Of a stretch of DNA of 40,786 bases, positions 28,946 through 38,964 are shown piece by piece. This DNA comes from an uncultured Bacteroidia bacterium (GTDB lineage Bacteria; Bacteroidota; Bacteroidia; Bacteroidales; UBA932). A program made the translations under genes and the position numbers. The stretch is taken from assembly GCA_902780935.1 (NCBI GenBank), contig CACZHP010000027.1, forward strand, positions 1-40,786, given 5' to 3'. The notes under the pieces were generated by a model, which saw nothing but the letters and a program-made list of their open reading frames with translations, searched no databases and had not been told where the DNA came from. Position 1 is the stretch's first letter. The number at the start of each line of letters is the position of its first letter.

Positions 28946-31684
28946 TTGCATTTCAAAAAGCATACATATACTATAATATTGGCAGTGTTCGTGGCGTTTC
29001 TCGCGGGGTTGACTGTTTTCGGCCAGAATCCCAGGAGAGACAGGCGCGCTGCCAGAAACGGTGTCCCCGCCCCTTCCGACACAGTCAAGCCGCAGGTTCC
29101 TGACAGCCTCGCCGTCAAGGACTCTGTCCCCCTGGTCAATGACTCCCTCCTTTTGCGAAGGGACTCCTTGAGCCGGGCGAGGGCCGATTCGTTGGACCTG
29201 CTCGAGAAGAGTTCCTTGTCGAAACCGGCTTTTTCCGCTGCGAGAGACTCTTCCAAACAGGTGTTCACCGACGGGCAGAGAAAGATGTTCTATTGGGGCG
29301 ATGTCGAGGTCAGCTATGAGAACATAAAGCTCAAGGCTGATTATATGGAGTATGACATGAATAGCGGAACCGTTTTTGCCAGAGGCACTTACGATACGCT
29401 TAAGCGAGAATGGACCGGACAGCCGGTGATGACCCAGGGGAACCAGACTTTCAACATGGAGGAGATCCGTTACAACTTCAACACTCGCAAGGCCAGGATC
29501 ACCAACATGATCACCCAGGAGGACGACGGCATCCTCCATGGGAAGAATATCAAGATGCTTCCCGACCGGTCGATCAATATAACGCAGGGAAAATACACAG
29601 TCTGCGACCTGGAGCATCCGCACTATTACCTCAAGCTTTCTTCGGCCAAGGTCGTGACCAAGCCCTCACAGAAAACCGTATTCGGTCCCGCTCACCTGGT
29701 GGTGGAGGATGTGGACCTTCCCTTCGTGACCATCCCCTTTGGCTTTATCCCCAAAAGGCCGGAAAGGGCGACCGGCATGCTGATGCCTTCCTTCGGCGAG
29801 GAGAACGCCCGAGGCTTCTACCTTCGGGACGCAGGAATGTATTTCGTGATCGGTGATTATTTTGACCTCTCCCTGACGGGAGACTATTACACCCTCGGCT
29901 CCTGGGCCGCCAACGTGAACTCCCGTTACATGGTCAAGTACAAGTTCTCAGGCAACTTCGCATTCAATTACTCGGTGGACCAGACGGGAGAGAGAGGCAG
30001 CACGGATTTCTTCCAGAGCAAGAACTTCGGATTGAAGTGGTCCCACTCGCAGGACTCCAAGGCCCATCCGGGGCAGAGTTTCTCGGCTTCCGTCAACTTC
30101 TCCAGCCCTTCGAACAGCCGCTACAATTCCCGCTCGATCTCGGAGGCGCTGCAGAACCAGATATCATCCTCGGTGTCCTTCTCGAAGAACTGGAACGGCA
30201 GGTTCAATCTCTCGGTGAACGCCTTGCACAGCCAGAACTCCCGGGACAGCTCCTACGCATTCACCATTCCTAACGTCACTTTCTCCGTCTCCAGGTTCTA
30301 TCCATTTAAGATCAAGAACCGTGTCGGCAAAGAGAGGTTCTACGAGAAGTTCTCTTTCGCTTACAACACGTCGCTCCAGAACAAAGTCAATTTCAAAGCC
30401 TCGGAGTTCGGTGAGCCCGGATTCATGGACAAGTTCAACAACGGCATGTCGCATAAATTCAACATCGGCCTGCCAGCTTTTACCTTGTTCAACTACCTGA
30501 ATTTCACTCCTTCGGTAAACTACGGCATGAACTGGTTCTTCAGGGAGACCAATGCCGTGTTCAACCCGGAGACAAACAGGGTGGAGACCAATATGACATC
30601 TCCCCTGTCCACCTTCGGAGCCACCCACGACTACTCCGGGTCCATCTCGATGAGCACCCGTTTGTACGGTATGTACAATTTCGGCAAGTACCATAAGCTC
30701 CAGGCACTGAGGCATGTGATCTCGCCGAGCGTGAGCATGAGTTTCAGCCCTGACAAGGCTAAGGCGTTCAACGGATACCGCACCCTCGAGTACACCGATA
30801 CCCTCGGGGTCCAGAGGGTTTACCAGTACAACAAGTACCAGGGACAGTTGAACTCCGTCCCCAGCAGGGGCAGCTCCGCCACCATGAACATCTCGATCGG
30901 CAATAACCTGGAGGCCAAAGTCAGGGACCTGAAGGACACGACCGGCACCGGATCCAAGAAAGTCAAGCTTCTCGACCAGTTCAACATCAGCACGGGATAT
31001 AATTTCCTCGCCGACTCGCTCGGGATGAGGAATGTGGGCATATCCATGTCCACCTCGATTTTCGGCAAGCTCGGCATCAATGGCAACCTCAATTTCGACC
31101 CGTACGCCATCAACGAGAGGGGCACGAGGATCAACAAGTTCAACATCCTCCAGAACGGGGTTCCGCTCCGGCTGACGAATTTCAGCGCCTCGATGTCGTA
31201 TTCGCTCTCAGGCAAAGGCGAGGTCAAAGGGAATGATGGCGGAAGCCCCGCGGACTATTACCGGCGTATTTATTACCATCCTGTCACCGGAGAGTATATT
31301 CCCGGGGGATGGTTGTACTATACCAATCCCAGCGTTCCCTGGAGCCTGAATTTCAATTATTCCCTCTCCATGAGCCGGTCCTACAGTTACACCAATAACC
31401 AACTGTTCACGAACGACCGCTATACCCAGACCCTGGGCGTGTCCGGCAACATACAGCTGACCCCAAAGATGTCCGTCCAGGCCCAGACCGGCTGGGACTT
31501 CATGGCCATGAAGATGACCACGTCCCAGATGTCGTTCAGGTACGACCTCCACTGCTTCAACATCGCGGTCTCTTGGGTGCCCTCCGGAATGTACCAGTCG
31601 TATTCTTTCATAATCTCAGCCAATGCTGCCGCTCTCTCCGACCTGCTGAGGTTCAAGAAGAGCACCAGCTACTGGGATAAATAG
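28946..31684 (+). CDS. lptD: LPS-assembly outer-membrane protein LptD
   Basis: Outer-membrane barrel that, with LptE, places lipopolysaccharide in the outer leaflet. The product is 912 residues: signal peptide (hydrophobic stretch up to about residue 25, cut near VFGQ), a Ser/Asp-rich spacer, an OstA/LptA-like beta-jellyroll (about 100-235, e.g. MFYWGDVEVSYENIKLKADY, HGKNIKMLPD), then a large beta barrel with many aromatic-ended strands (GFYLRDAGMYFVIGDYFDLS, FAFNYSVDQTG). The start must be the TTG at 28946: there is no in-frame ATG before the mature protein, and the -7 element lies just upstream. Divergent from a cell-wall amidase, forming an envelope-biogenesis locus; the rho promoter begins right after its stop. 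Confidence 0.9.
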   Translation: MHFKKHTYTIILAVFVAFLAGLTVFGQNPRRDRRAARNGVPAPSDTVKPQVPDSLAVKDSVPLVNDSLLLRRDSLSRARADSLDLLEKSSLSKPAFSAARDSSKQVFTDGQRKMFYWGDVEVSYENIKLKADYMEYDMNSGTVFARGTYDTLKREWTGQPVMTQGNQTFNMEEIRYNFNTRKARITNMITQEDDGILHGKNIKMLPDRSINITQGKYTVCDLEHPHYYLKLSSAKVVTKPSQKTVFGPAHLVVEDVDLPFVTIPFGFIPKRPERATGMLMPSFGEENARGFYLRDAGMYFVIGDYFDLSLTGDYYTLGSWAANVNSRYMVKYKFSGNFAFNYSVDQTGERGSTDFFQSKNFGLKWSHSQDSKAHPGQSFSASVNFSSPSNSRYNSRSISEALQNQISSSVSFSKNWNGRFNLSVNALHSQNSRDSSYAFTIPNVTFSVSRFYPFKIKNRVGKERFYEKFSFAYNTSLQNKVNFKASEFGEPGFMDKFNNGMSHKFNIGLPAFTLFNYLNFTPSVNYGMNWFFRETNAVFNPETNRVETNMTSPLSTFGATHDYSGSISMSTRLYGMYNFGKYHKLQALRHVISPSVSMSFSPDKAKAFNGYRTLEYTDTLGVQRVYQYNKYQGQLNSVPSRGSSATMNISIGNNLEAKVRDLKDTTGTGSKKVKLLDQFNISTGYNFLADSLGMRNVGISMSTSIFGKLGINGNLNFDPYAINERGTRINKFNILQNGVPLRLTNFSASMSYSLSGKGEVKGNDGGSPADYYRRIYYHPVTGEYIPGGWLYYTNPSVPWSLNFNYSLSMSRSYSYTNNQLFTNDRYTQTLGVSGNIQLTPKMSVQAQTGWDFMAMKMTTSQMSFRYDLHCFNIAVSWVPSGMYQSYSFIISANAAALSDLLRFKKSTSYWDK

Positions 31685-31715
31685 TTTGATTGTTTGTTTT
31701 TTTTCCTTATCTTTG
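31685..31715 (+). promoter_or_regulatory. Full Bacteroidota promoter for rho (TTTG-N19-TATCTTTG)
   Basis: TTTG at 31685-31688 and TATCTTTG at 31708-31715 are separated by exactly 19 bp, the best complete match to the Bacteroidota -33/-7 consensus in the window. The expected transcript start is near 31719-31720, giving a leader of about 26 nt. It begins directly after the lptD stop codon, so rho is uncoupled from lptD. Confidence 0.8.
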
Positions 31716-31731
31716 CCAAGTCTTAGATAAG
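31706..31731. repeat. Inverted repeat over the rho -7 box and transcript start
   Basis: CTTATCT at 31706-31712 and AGATAAG at 31725-31731 are perfect 7-bp inverted arms with a 12-bp spacer. The left arm overlaps the -7 element and the right arm lies just inside the predicted transcript, a position suited to an operator. Confidence 0.5.
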
Positions 31732-31745
31732 AAACCCCCTTTTTT

Positions 31746-33635
31746 ATGCCATACAGTTTATTTGAACTCACACAGATGAGTCGGGAGCAACTTGAGAACG
31801 TAGCTCAAGAGCATCAGGTGAAGAATGCGAGGAAGATGACGGACGAAAATCTGGCTTTCGCCATTCTCGACGCGCAGGCCACCGCGGCTTCACTCCAGCC
31901 CATTGAAAGACCCAAGGCCAAACGCGGCCGCCCCAAGAAGTCCGAGTCGCAGCAAAAGAAAGAAGCCGCCCCGGTACAGACGCAGGAGGAAGAGAAACCC
32001 CTTGCCGCTGACATCACGCAGGAGGATGCCGCACAACCCAAGGCCAAAAGAGGCCGGAAGCCCAAGAACTCACAGCAGCCCGCCCAGCCAGCCGGCGAGT
32101 CCAAAACTGAGGTCAAGGTTGAGCCCAAGCCGGCTGACGAGCCTGCCAAGGAACAGCCTAAGACGCCAGCTGCCGCATCGGCCCCTTCCGCTAAGCGGGG
32201 ACGCAAGCCGAAGGCCAAGGCCATACCGGCCGAGCCTGCCGCCCCCGAGACCCCGACTGAAACAGTCAAGGCTCCGGAGGTCAAAGAACCCAAGCCGCAG
32301 GAGAAAGCCATTGACGGTAAGGAGTTTATCCATCAACTGTTCGATGACCTGAAGGATGACCCGGCGGCGCAGTCCGAAAGGGAGAATTTCGGCGGGAAGA
32401 AACAGAAGAACAAGTTCGGGGGCCAAAACCAGAATCAGAACCAGAACCAGCCGCGGCCGAAGCCTCCTGTGATCGAGTTTGAGGGCACTGTGGAAGCTAC
32501 CGGTGTGCTTGAGATCATGCCCGACGGCTATGGTTTCCTTCGTTCCTCTGATTACAACTATCTCAATTCTCCTGACGACATCTACGTCAGCCAGAGCCAG
32601 ATAAAGAGCAACGCCCTCAAGTCCGGAGACACCGTGACCGGCGAGATCCGTCCTCCGAAGGAAGGGGACAAGTATTTCCCTCTCGTGAGGATCAAATATA
32701 TCAACGGACGCACTCCAGACTATATCAGGGACAGGGTACCGTTTGACTTCCTCACTCCCCTCTTCCCCAACGAGAAGTTCAATCTTCTTGGCCATGGCCA
32801 CCAGAACGACGTGTCCTGCCGCATCGTGGACATGTTCACCCCGATCGGCAAGGGGCAGAGAGGACTTATCGTCTCCCAGCCTAAGACAGGTAAGACTATG
32901 CTGCTCAAGTCAATCGCCAACGCCATCGCTGACAACCACCCTGAAGTGTATGAGATCGTTCTCCTGATCGACGAGCGTCCTGAGGAGGTCACGGACATGA
33001 GCCGGAGTGTAAAGGCCGAGGTTGTGGCCTCGACTTTCGACGAGCCCGCAGAGAGGCACGTCAAGGTCGCCAATATGGTCTTGGAGAAGGCCCGCAGACT
33101 TGTCGAGTGCGGTCATGATGTCGTCATATTGCTGGATTCCATCACGAGGCTCGCAAGGGCTTATAACACCGTTCAACCCGCTTCTGGCAAGGTACTTACC
33201 GGTGGTGTGGACGCCAATGCCCTCCAGAAACCTAAGAGATTCTTTGGAGCTGCCCGCAACATCGAAGGAGGCGGATCCCTGACTATTCTCGCTACCGCTT
33301 TGACAGAGACTGGTTCCAAGATGGATGACGTTATCTTTGAGGAATTCAAGGGTACCGGTAACATGGAGCTCCAACTTGACAGGACCTTGGCCAACAGGCG
33401 TATATTCCCCGCCGTCAATGTGGTGCTCTCAAGCACAAGGCGTGACGACTTGCTGTACAGCCGCGATGTCGCGAACAGGATCTGGATACTCCGTAAGCTT
33501 CTGGCCGACATGAATCCCACTGAGGCGATGAATTTCATGCTTCAGTTGATGGACGAATACAAAACCAACGAGGAGCTTTTGGACAACATGAATAAGGTTT
33601 CGCCACGTGACGCCAAGTTCTACGACTCCTATTAA
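31746..33635 (+). CDS. rho: Transcription termination factor Rho with long basic linker
   Basis: Hexameric RNA helicase that terminates transcription. The 629-residue protein is about 200 residues longer than E. coli Rho. Residues 1-45 form the SAP-like Rho N domain ([19 protein letters not shown]). Residues about 50-235 are a Lys/Pro/Ala/Gln-rich, probably disordered insertion with three AT-hook-like cores: KRGRPKK at 59, KRGRKPK at 101 and KRGRKPK at 150. The RNA-binding cold-shock-like domain follows (about 245-320, [20 protein letters not shown]), then the ATPase with Walker A SQPKTGKT near 377, [13 protein letters not shown], the Walker [14 protein letters not shown] and the Q/R-loop region [14 protein letters not shown]. 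Such extended Rho proteins are known in Bacteroidota. It has its own promoter. Confidence 0.97.
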   Translation: MPYSLFELTQMSREQLENVAQEHQVKNARKMTDENLAFAILDAQATAASLQPIERPKAKRGRPKKSESQQKKEAAPVQTQEEEKPLAADITQEDAAQPKAKRGRKPKNSQQPAQPAGESKTEVKVEPKPADEPAKEQPKTPAAASAPSAKRGRKPKAKAIPAEPAAPETPTETVKAPEVKEPKPQEKAIDGKEFIHQLFDDLKDDPAAQSERENFGGKKQKNKFGGQNQNQNQNQPRPKPPVIEFEGTVEATGVLEIMPDGYGFLRSSDYNYLNSPDDIYVSQSQIKSNALKSGDTVTGEIRPPKEGDKYFPLVRIKYINGRTPDYIRDRVPFDFLTPLFPNEKFNLLGHGHQNDVSCRIVDMFTPIGKGQRGLIVSQPKTGKTMLLKSIANAIADNHPEVYEIVLLIDERPEEVTDMSRSVKAEVVASTFDEPAERHVKVANMVLEKARRLVECGHDVVILLDSITRLARAYNTVQPASGKVLTGGVDANALQKPKRFFGAARNIEGGGSLTILATALTETGSKMDDVIFEEFKGTGNMELQLDRTLANRRIFPAVNVVLSSTRRDDLLYSRDVANRIWILRKLLADMNPTEAMNFMLQLMDEYKTNEELLDNMNKVSPRDAKFYDSY

Positions 33636-33649
33636 TCACACCCCCAGCC

Positions 33650-34639
33650 ATGAACTGTCCGCTGAGAGGCAAAACAGTGAAAGAAAATAATAATTTCACT
33701 TATTTCCGCCCCATTAAAATGGGTCTCCGGGAGCGTTTCGCCTCTTTCCGCAAGGACATTCGCACATCTTGGCTTATCAGACACGCCAAGCCGAAACAAG
33801 ACGAGAAGAGAAAGTATCATGTCTCTCTTTGCATTATGTTCAAGGATGAGGCACTGTACCTCCGAGAGTGGCTTGAATACCACTTGATGGTTGGTGTGGA
33901 TCATTTTTACATGTACGACAATAATTCTTCCGATGGATATGAGAGTGTGATCAAGAGTTATCTGGAAGAAGGATTGGTCACGCTGATACCATGGCCGAAA
34001 GAGCATTCTCAAGTCGAAGGGTATGAAGACTGCATCAGGCGGTTCCAAAGTGAGAGTGACTGGATCGGTTTTATTGATGTTGATGAATTCCTCGTCCCCG
34101 TCGCTGAAGAATCTTTGGTCACATTCCTGGACCGTTTCTCCAATAGGCCCTCCGTGCTGGTTTACTGGAGGTTTTTCGGTTCAGGAGGCATGATCAACAG
34201 AGACACGAAACGCCTTGTTACTGAAGACTTTGTGGTTGCCTCGGAAAAATTGTACACGAAGGGGAAATGCTTTTTCAATTCAAACTTCGATTACTTGTTC
34301 GGCTCTGAGAAGAACAAGTCCATGTTCCATTTCCTCTGGACTGTTTCTAATGGAAAACCGGTCCCTCCAGTCGATGCTTTCGGCCATACGATGTATAGGA
34401 GCTGGTATCTGAAGCGGAAAACCATGACAATCCCTATCCAAATCAATCATTACACGCTCAAATCCTACATGGAGCATAAGGAGAAGGATAAAAAAGGTGA
34501 TGTGTATTATGACCGCCCCACTCATGATGACCGGTTGTTTTTCCTGAGAGACATGAGATGCACCGTGGCGGATTATCACATATTCAAATACGTCACGGAG
34601 CTGAAACTCAGGTTGGATGCCCGGGAAAAGAAGAATTAA
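33650..34639 (+). CDS. Glycosyltransferase family 92 (DUF23-like) protein
   Basis: Probable cytoplasmic GT-A fold sugar transferase for surface polysaccharide. The 329-residue protein shows the family pattern: VSLCIMFKDEALYLREWLEYHLMVG, FYMYDNNSSDG, the divalent-metal motif D143-V-D145-E146 (IGFIDVDEFLVP), then FGSGG and HFLWTV segments. A later in-frame ATG at 33719 (MGLRERF) is a credible alternative start, since the first 23 residues look unlike the family. No membrane segment is seen. It follows rho by 14 bp, but its base and codon use is more AT-rich than the surrounding genes, which may indicate later acquisition. The acceptor is unknown. Its stop interlocks with carB (TTAA at 34636-34639). 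Confidence 0.85.
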   Translation: MNCPLRGKTVKENNNFTYFRPIKMGLRERFASFRKDIRTSWLIRHAKPKQDEKRKYHVSLCIMFKDEALYLREWLEYHLMVGVDHFYMYDNNSSDGYESVIKSYLEEGLVTLIPWPKEHSQVEGYEDCIRRFQSESDWIGFIDVDEFLVPVAEESLVTFLDRFSNRPSVLVYWRFFGSGGMINRDTKRLVTEDFVVASEKLYTKGKCFFNSNFDYLFGSEKNKSMFHFLWTVSNGKPVPPVDAFGHTMYRSWYLKRKTMTIPIQINHYTLKSYMEHKEKDKKGDVYYDRPTHDDRLFFLRDMRCTVADYHIFKYVTELKLRLDAREKKN

Positions 34640-37600
34640 TACTGATCCCAGGACTTGATCTGCACTTCGTCCAAGGACATGTTGCAGAACGAGCGGATGA
34701 AGGCCGTCGCAAGACGGGCGTTGGTGAAGAGCGGAACATTGAAATCGATGGCCGCCCTTCTTATTTTATACCCGTTCGAAAGCTCCAGCTCACTGAAGTC
34801 TTTAGGGATATTAATCACCATGTCAACTTCCTTGTTCTGAATCATTTCCACGGCCGGTTTGAAGCGTCCCTTAAAATTGGGATTGTCGCACTCGCTGGGC
34901 CACAGGACCTTTGTCGCAGGGACACTGTTCTCCACGAGATACTTGTAGGTGCCGGCTGTGGCGAAGAGCTCATAACCCTTCTCGACAAGAAGCTTGCAGG
35001 TGCCGAGCATGTCGGCCTTCTGAAGAGGGTCGCCGGTCGAGAGAAGAATCTTCTTTTCGGGTATCCGCTGGCCGACAGAGAGTATTGATTTCAGAATGGC
35101 CTCGTTGAGATCGTCGCCCAGGCATCCGACCTCGCCTGTGGAGCTCATGTCAACACCCAGCATAGGATCAGCCTCCTCGAGACGGGCAAAACTGAACTGG
35201 GAGGATTTTACCCCGACATAGTCCAGGTCGAAAGCGCTCTTCTGGGGAGGAGCCGGGTGAAGTCCGAGCATCACCTTTGTCGCTAGCTCGATGAAATCAA
35301 TCTTCAGCACTTTGGAGACAAACGGGAAGCTCCTGGAAGCGCGGAGGTTACACTCGATGACCTTGATCGCATTTTCCTTGGCCAAGAACTGGATGTTGAA
35401 CGGCCCCGAAATATGAAGCGCCCCGGCTATCGCCCTGGCGATCTTCTTTATCCGCCTGACGGTCTCTACGTAAAGTTTCTGAGGAGGGAACTGTATCGTG
35501 GCGTCGCCGGAATGGACCCCGGCATATTCAATGTGCTCCGAGATGGCGTAGGCGATCACCTCTCCCCCGTCGGCTACGGCATCGAACTCGATTTCCTTGG
35601 CTCTCTGGTAGAATTTGCTGATCACGACAGGGTGCTCCTGCGAGACCTCGGAGGCCAGGGACAGGAAATGTCTGAGCTTCTTCTCGTCGTGGCAGACATT
35701 CATGGCGGCTCCTGAAAGGACGTAGGAAGGGCGCACAAGGACCGGGAAGCCGACCATACGGATAAAGTCCTCGACGTCATCCATAGTCGTAAGCTCTTTC
35801 CATTCAGGCTGGTCAACACCCAGGGCGTCAACAATGCTAGAGAACTTATGGCGGTCCTCCGCTTTGTCGATGTCAGTCGCTGAGGTGCCGAGAATAGGAA
35901 CATCGTGCTGGTGGAGCCTGAGGGCCAGGTTGTTAGGTATTTGACCTCCCACTGAGACCACCACGCCGTGAGGGTTCTCGAGTTCAATTATATCCATGAC
36001 CCTCTCGAAGGTCAGCTCATCGAAATAGAGCCGGTCGCACTCGTCGTAGTCAGTGGAGACGGTCTCGGGGTTATAATTGATGAGCACACCCCTGTAGCCC
36101 TGCCCTTGGATGGTCTTAAGGCAAGTCACTGAGCACCAGTCGAATTCGACCGAGGAACCTATCCTGTAGGCCCCGGATCCGAGCACGATGACAGACTTGC
36201 CGTCGTTCTCATATTCGATGTCGCTCTTGGTGCCGTTGTAGGTGAGGTACAGATAGTTGGTCATAGCCGGGAACTCCGCGGCGAGGGTGTCTATCTGCTT
36301 TACGACCGGGATGATTCCCAAGGATTTACGATATTCCCGGACCCGGTCGATGTTGGCGGTCGAGCTGCCGGAGTCTTTCCACACGGCCCTCTGGATCTGG
36401 AAGTCGGAGAAGCCTTCCTTTTTTGCGAGCCGCAGTAGTTCCTCCGGCATATCCTCGATAGAGTCATATCCGTGCATCTCCTCGAAGGTTAGCACGATGT
36501 TCTCGAGCTTGTTCAGGAACCACTTGTCGATCTTCGTGAGCTCATGAATGCGGTCAACGGAATATCCGGCGCGCATAGCTTTGGATATCACGAATATACG
36601 GTTGTCGGTAGGCTCTCGGAGGGCCGTCTCGATGTCGGCGACTTGGAGTTCCTTATTACCGACGAATCCGTGGGCTCCCTGGCCGATCATCCTGAGGCCC
36701 TTCTGGATGGCTTCCTCGAAGCTGCGGCCTATGGCCATGACCTCTCCGACGGATTTCATAGAGGAACCGATCTTGCGTGAGACGCCGTGGAACTTGCTCA
36801 GGTCCCAGCGCGGGATCTTGCAGACGATATAGTCAAGAGCCGGCTCGAAGAAGGCCGGAGTGGTCTTGGTTACGGAGTTCTTCAGGTCGAAGAGTCCATA
36901 ACCGAGGCCAAGCTTGGCGGCTACGAAAGCAAGAGGATAGCCAGTCGCTTTCGATGCCAGGGCGGAAGAACGGCTCAGACGGGCATTAACCTCGATCACC
37001 CTGTAGTCCATGGCGTCGGGGTCGTATGCGAACTGGACGTTGCACTCACCCACAATGCCTATGTGACGGACTATTCTTATTGACAGTTCCCTGAGGAAGT
37101 AATAGTCGTTATTTGAGAGGGTCTGCGAAGGAGCGACCACGATGCTTTCGCCGGTGTGGATCCCGAGAGGGTCGAAATTCTCCATGTTACAGACCGTGAC
37201 GCAGTTGTCGTAGCGGTCCCGAACCACCTCATATTCAATCTCTTTCCAGCCTTTGAGAGACTTCTCGACGAGAACCTGCGGGGAGAAGGAGAAGGCCTTC
37301 TCGCAGATTTCCTCAAGCTGCTCCTCAGTGTCGCAGAATCCGGAGCCCAAGCCGCCAAGGGCGTATGCGGCCCTTATGATCAACGGGAACCCGAGATTTT
37401 TCGCCGCGGCTTTAGCCTCTTCGATATTCGAGGCAGGGTGGGATTTGATTGTCTTGACGCCGATCTCGTCAAGCTTCTTTATGAAGAGGTCGCGGTCCTC
37501 AGTGTCCATGATCGCCTGCACAGGCGTGCCGAGCACATTCACACCGTATTTTTCCAGTGTGCCTTTCTCGTATAATTCGACACCGCAATTCAGCGCCGTC

Positions 37601-37875
37601 TGGCCGCCGAATGAGAGGAGAATGCCCTGAGGGCGCTCTTTCTCGATCACCTTCTCGACGAAGAACGGGGTGACGGGAAGGAAATAAATCTTGTCCGCGA
37701 CTCCCTCGGAGGTCTGGACGGTGGCGATGTTCGGGTTGATAAGGACCGTCTCTATCCCCTCCTCCCTGAGGGCCTTGAGAGCCTGGGAGCCGGAATAGTC
37801 AAACTCGCCGGCCTGCCCGATCTTGAGAGCGCCGGATCCGAGGAGGAGAACTTTCTTTATGTCAGTGTTTCTCAT
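34636..37875 (-). CDS. carB: Carbamoyl-phosphate synthase large subunit CarB
   Basis: Makes carbamoyl phosphate from bicarbonate, two ATP and glutamine-derived ammonia for pyrimidine and arginine synthesis. The 1079-residue protein has the expected duplicated structure: first half with LLLGSGALKIGQAGEFDYSG and the first ATP-grasp (LGFPLIIRAAYALGGLGSGF), an oligomerisation segment, second half with VLGSGAYRIGSSVEFDW and the second ATP-grasp (FPVLVRPSYVLSGAAMNV, IEVNARLSRSSALASKATGYP in the first copy, IECNLRASRSFPFVSK in the second), and a C-terminal MGS-like allosteric domain (about 935-1079, KKILLSTGDPLQKADML). ATG overlaps the carA stop by 4 bp, so translation is probably coupled. Confidence 0.97.
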   Translation of the reverse strand: MRNTDIKKVLLLGSGALKIGQAGEFDYSGSQALKALREEGIETVLINPNIATVQTSEGVADKIYFLPVTPFFVEKVIEKERPQGILLSFGGQTALNCGVELYEKGTLEKYGVNVLGTPVQAIMDTEDRDLFIKKLDEIGVKTIKSHPASNIEEAKAAAKNLGFPLIIRAAYALGGLGSGFCDTEEQLEEICEKAFSFSPQVLVEKSLKGWKEIEYEVVRDRYDNCVTVCNMENFDPLGIHTGESIVVAPSQTLSNNDYYFLRELSIRIVRHIGIVGECNVQFAYDPDAMDYRVIEVNARLSRSSALASKATGYPLAFVAAKLGLGYGLFDLKNSVTKTTPAFFEPALDYIVCKIPRWDLSKFHGVSRKIGSSMKSVGEVMAIGRSFEEAIQKGLRMIGQGAHGFVGNKELQVADIETALREPTDNRIFVISKAMRAGYSVDRIHELTKIDKWFLNKLENIVLTFEEMHGYDSIEDMPEELLRLAKKEGFSDFQIQRAVWKDSGSSTANIDRVREYRKSLGIIPVVKQIDTLAAEFPAMTNYLYLTYNGTKSDIEYENDGKSVIVLGSGAYRIGSSVEFDWCSVTCLKTIQGQGYRGVLINYNPETVSTDYDECDRLYFDELTFERVMDIIELENPHGVVVSVGGQIPNNLALRLHQHDVPILGTSATDIDKAEDRHKFSSIVDALGVDQPEWKELTTMDDVEDFIRMVGFPVLVRPSYVLSGAAMNVCHDEKKLRHFLSLASEVSQEHPVVISKFYQRAKEIEFDAVADGGEVIAYAISEHIEYAGVHSGDATIQFPPQKLYVETVRRIKKIARAIAGALHISGPFNIQFLAKENAIKVIECNLRASRSFPFVSKVLKIDFIELATKVMLGLHPAPPQKSAFDLDYVGVKSSQFSFARLEEADPMLGVDMSSTGEVGCLGDDLNEAILKSILSVGQRIPEKKILLSTGDPLQKADMLGTCKLLVEKGYELFATAGTYKYLVENSVPATKVLWPSECDNPNFKGRFKPAVEMIQNKEVDMVINIPKDFSELELSNGYKIRRAAIDFNVPLFTNARLATAFIRSFCNMSLDEVQIKSWDQY

Positions 37876-38948
37876 AACTTTCCGATGAATTCGTCAAAGA
37901 GGAAATTGGTGTCGGTAGGGCCGCTGGAGGCCTCCGGGTGGAACTGGACGGAGCAGAAAGGCTTGCTCTTGTGGCGGATCCCCTCGTTGGTGCCATCGTT
38001 CATATTCACGAACCAGGGTTCCCAGTCTTTGCCGAGAGTCTTGTCATCTACGGCGAAACCGTGGTTCTGGGAAGTGATGAAGCAACGGTTCGTGCCGACC
38101 ATCCGCACCGGCTGGTTATGGCTGCGGTGGCCATATTTGAGTTTGTAAGTATTCGCTCCGCCGGCCCTCGCGAGCAGCTGGTTGCCCATGCATATTCCGA
38201 AAATCGGCTTGTCACCTTCCATTGCCTTGCGAAGATTCGCTACGGTGATATTGCAGAACTGCGGGTTGCCAGGGCCGTTGGAAATGAACAGCCCGTCATA
38301 TTCAAGGGTGTTGAAATCATAGTCCCATGGAACCCTTATGACCCTGACTCCCCTGTCCATGAAACAACGGAGGATGTTGTGCTTGACACCGCAGTCAACC
38401 ATGGCGACGGTTTTTTCTCCTTCTCCGTAAATAATTGGCTCCTTGCAGCTTACAAGGGCGATCTGGTTGACCAGGTTGGGATCGTCGACGGGGAAATCCT
38501 TGGTCTCGCCGTCCGGGACTATCATCCCGAGCATCGAGCCTTTTTCCCTCAAGATCTGCGTGACAGCCCTGGTGTCGATTCCGAATATTCCCGGAATCTT
38601 CTGTTCCTTAAGCCACTCGTCGAGGCTCTTGACCGCATCCCAGTGGCTGTAGTCGAAGGAGTAGTCGCTGATCACGAGTCCCCGCACCCAAATCCGCTCA
38701 GACTCGAAATTGCGGGAAATCCCTTTTTCGTCCGGTCCCTCCTGCGGAACACCGTAGTTCCCTATCAGGGGGTAGGTCACGGTCAGTATCTGACCGGAAT
38801 ATGACGGGTCGGTCAGGCTCTCGGGATAGCCGACCATGGCGGTGGAAAAGACCACCTCACCGTCTGTCGGACCCTCATAACCGAAGGAGAAGCCGCGGAA
38901 TTCCATTCCGTTCTCCAGCCTCAGCGTCGCTCCTTTTCTTTCTTTCAT
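37872..38948 (-). CDS. carA: Carbamoyl-phosphate synthase small (glutaminase) subunit CarA
   Basis: Class I glutamine amidotransferase supplying ammonia to CarB. From the ATG at 38948 the protein is 358 residues, the normal length; an upstream in-frame ATG at 38999 adds 17 residues that do not resemble the family. The N-terminal domain starts ATLRLENGMEFRG and includes TAMVGYPESLTDPSYSGQI. The amidotransferase triad is C253 (GICMGNQ), H337 and E339 (VQFHPEA). The transcript probably starts near 39014 from a minus-strand TAGTTTTG box, giving a 60-70 nt leader that contains a short hairpin. Confidence 0.96.
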   Translation of the reverse strand: MKERKGATLRLENGMEFRGFSFGYEGPTDGEVVFSTAMVGYPESLTDPSYSGQILTVTYPLIGNYGVPQEGPDEKGISRNFESERIWVRGLVISDYSFDYSHWDAVKSLDEWLKEQKIPGIFGIDTRAVTQILREKGSMLGMIVPDGETKDFPVDDPNLVNQIALVSCKEPIIYGEGEKTVAMVDCGVKHNILRCFMDRGVRVIRVPWDYDFNTLEYDGLFISNGPGNPQFCNITVANLRKAMEGDKPIFGICMGNQLLARAGGANTYKLKYGHRSHNQPVRMVGTNRCFITSQNHGFAVDDKTLGKDWEPWFVNMNDGTNEGIRHKSKPFCSVQFHPEASSGPTDTNFLFDEFIGKL

Positions 38949-38964
38949 ATAATTTTTAATACTA

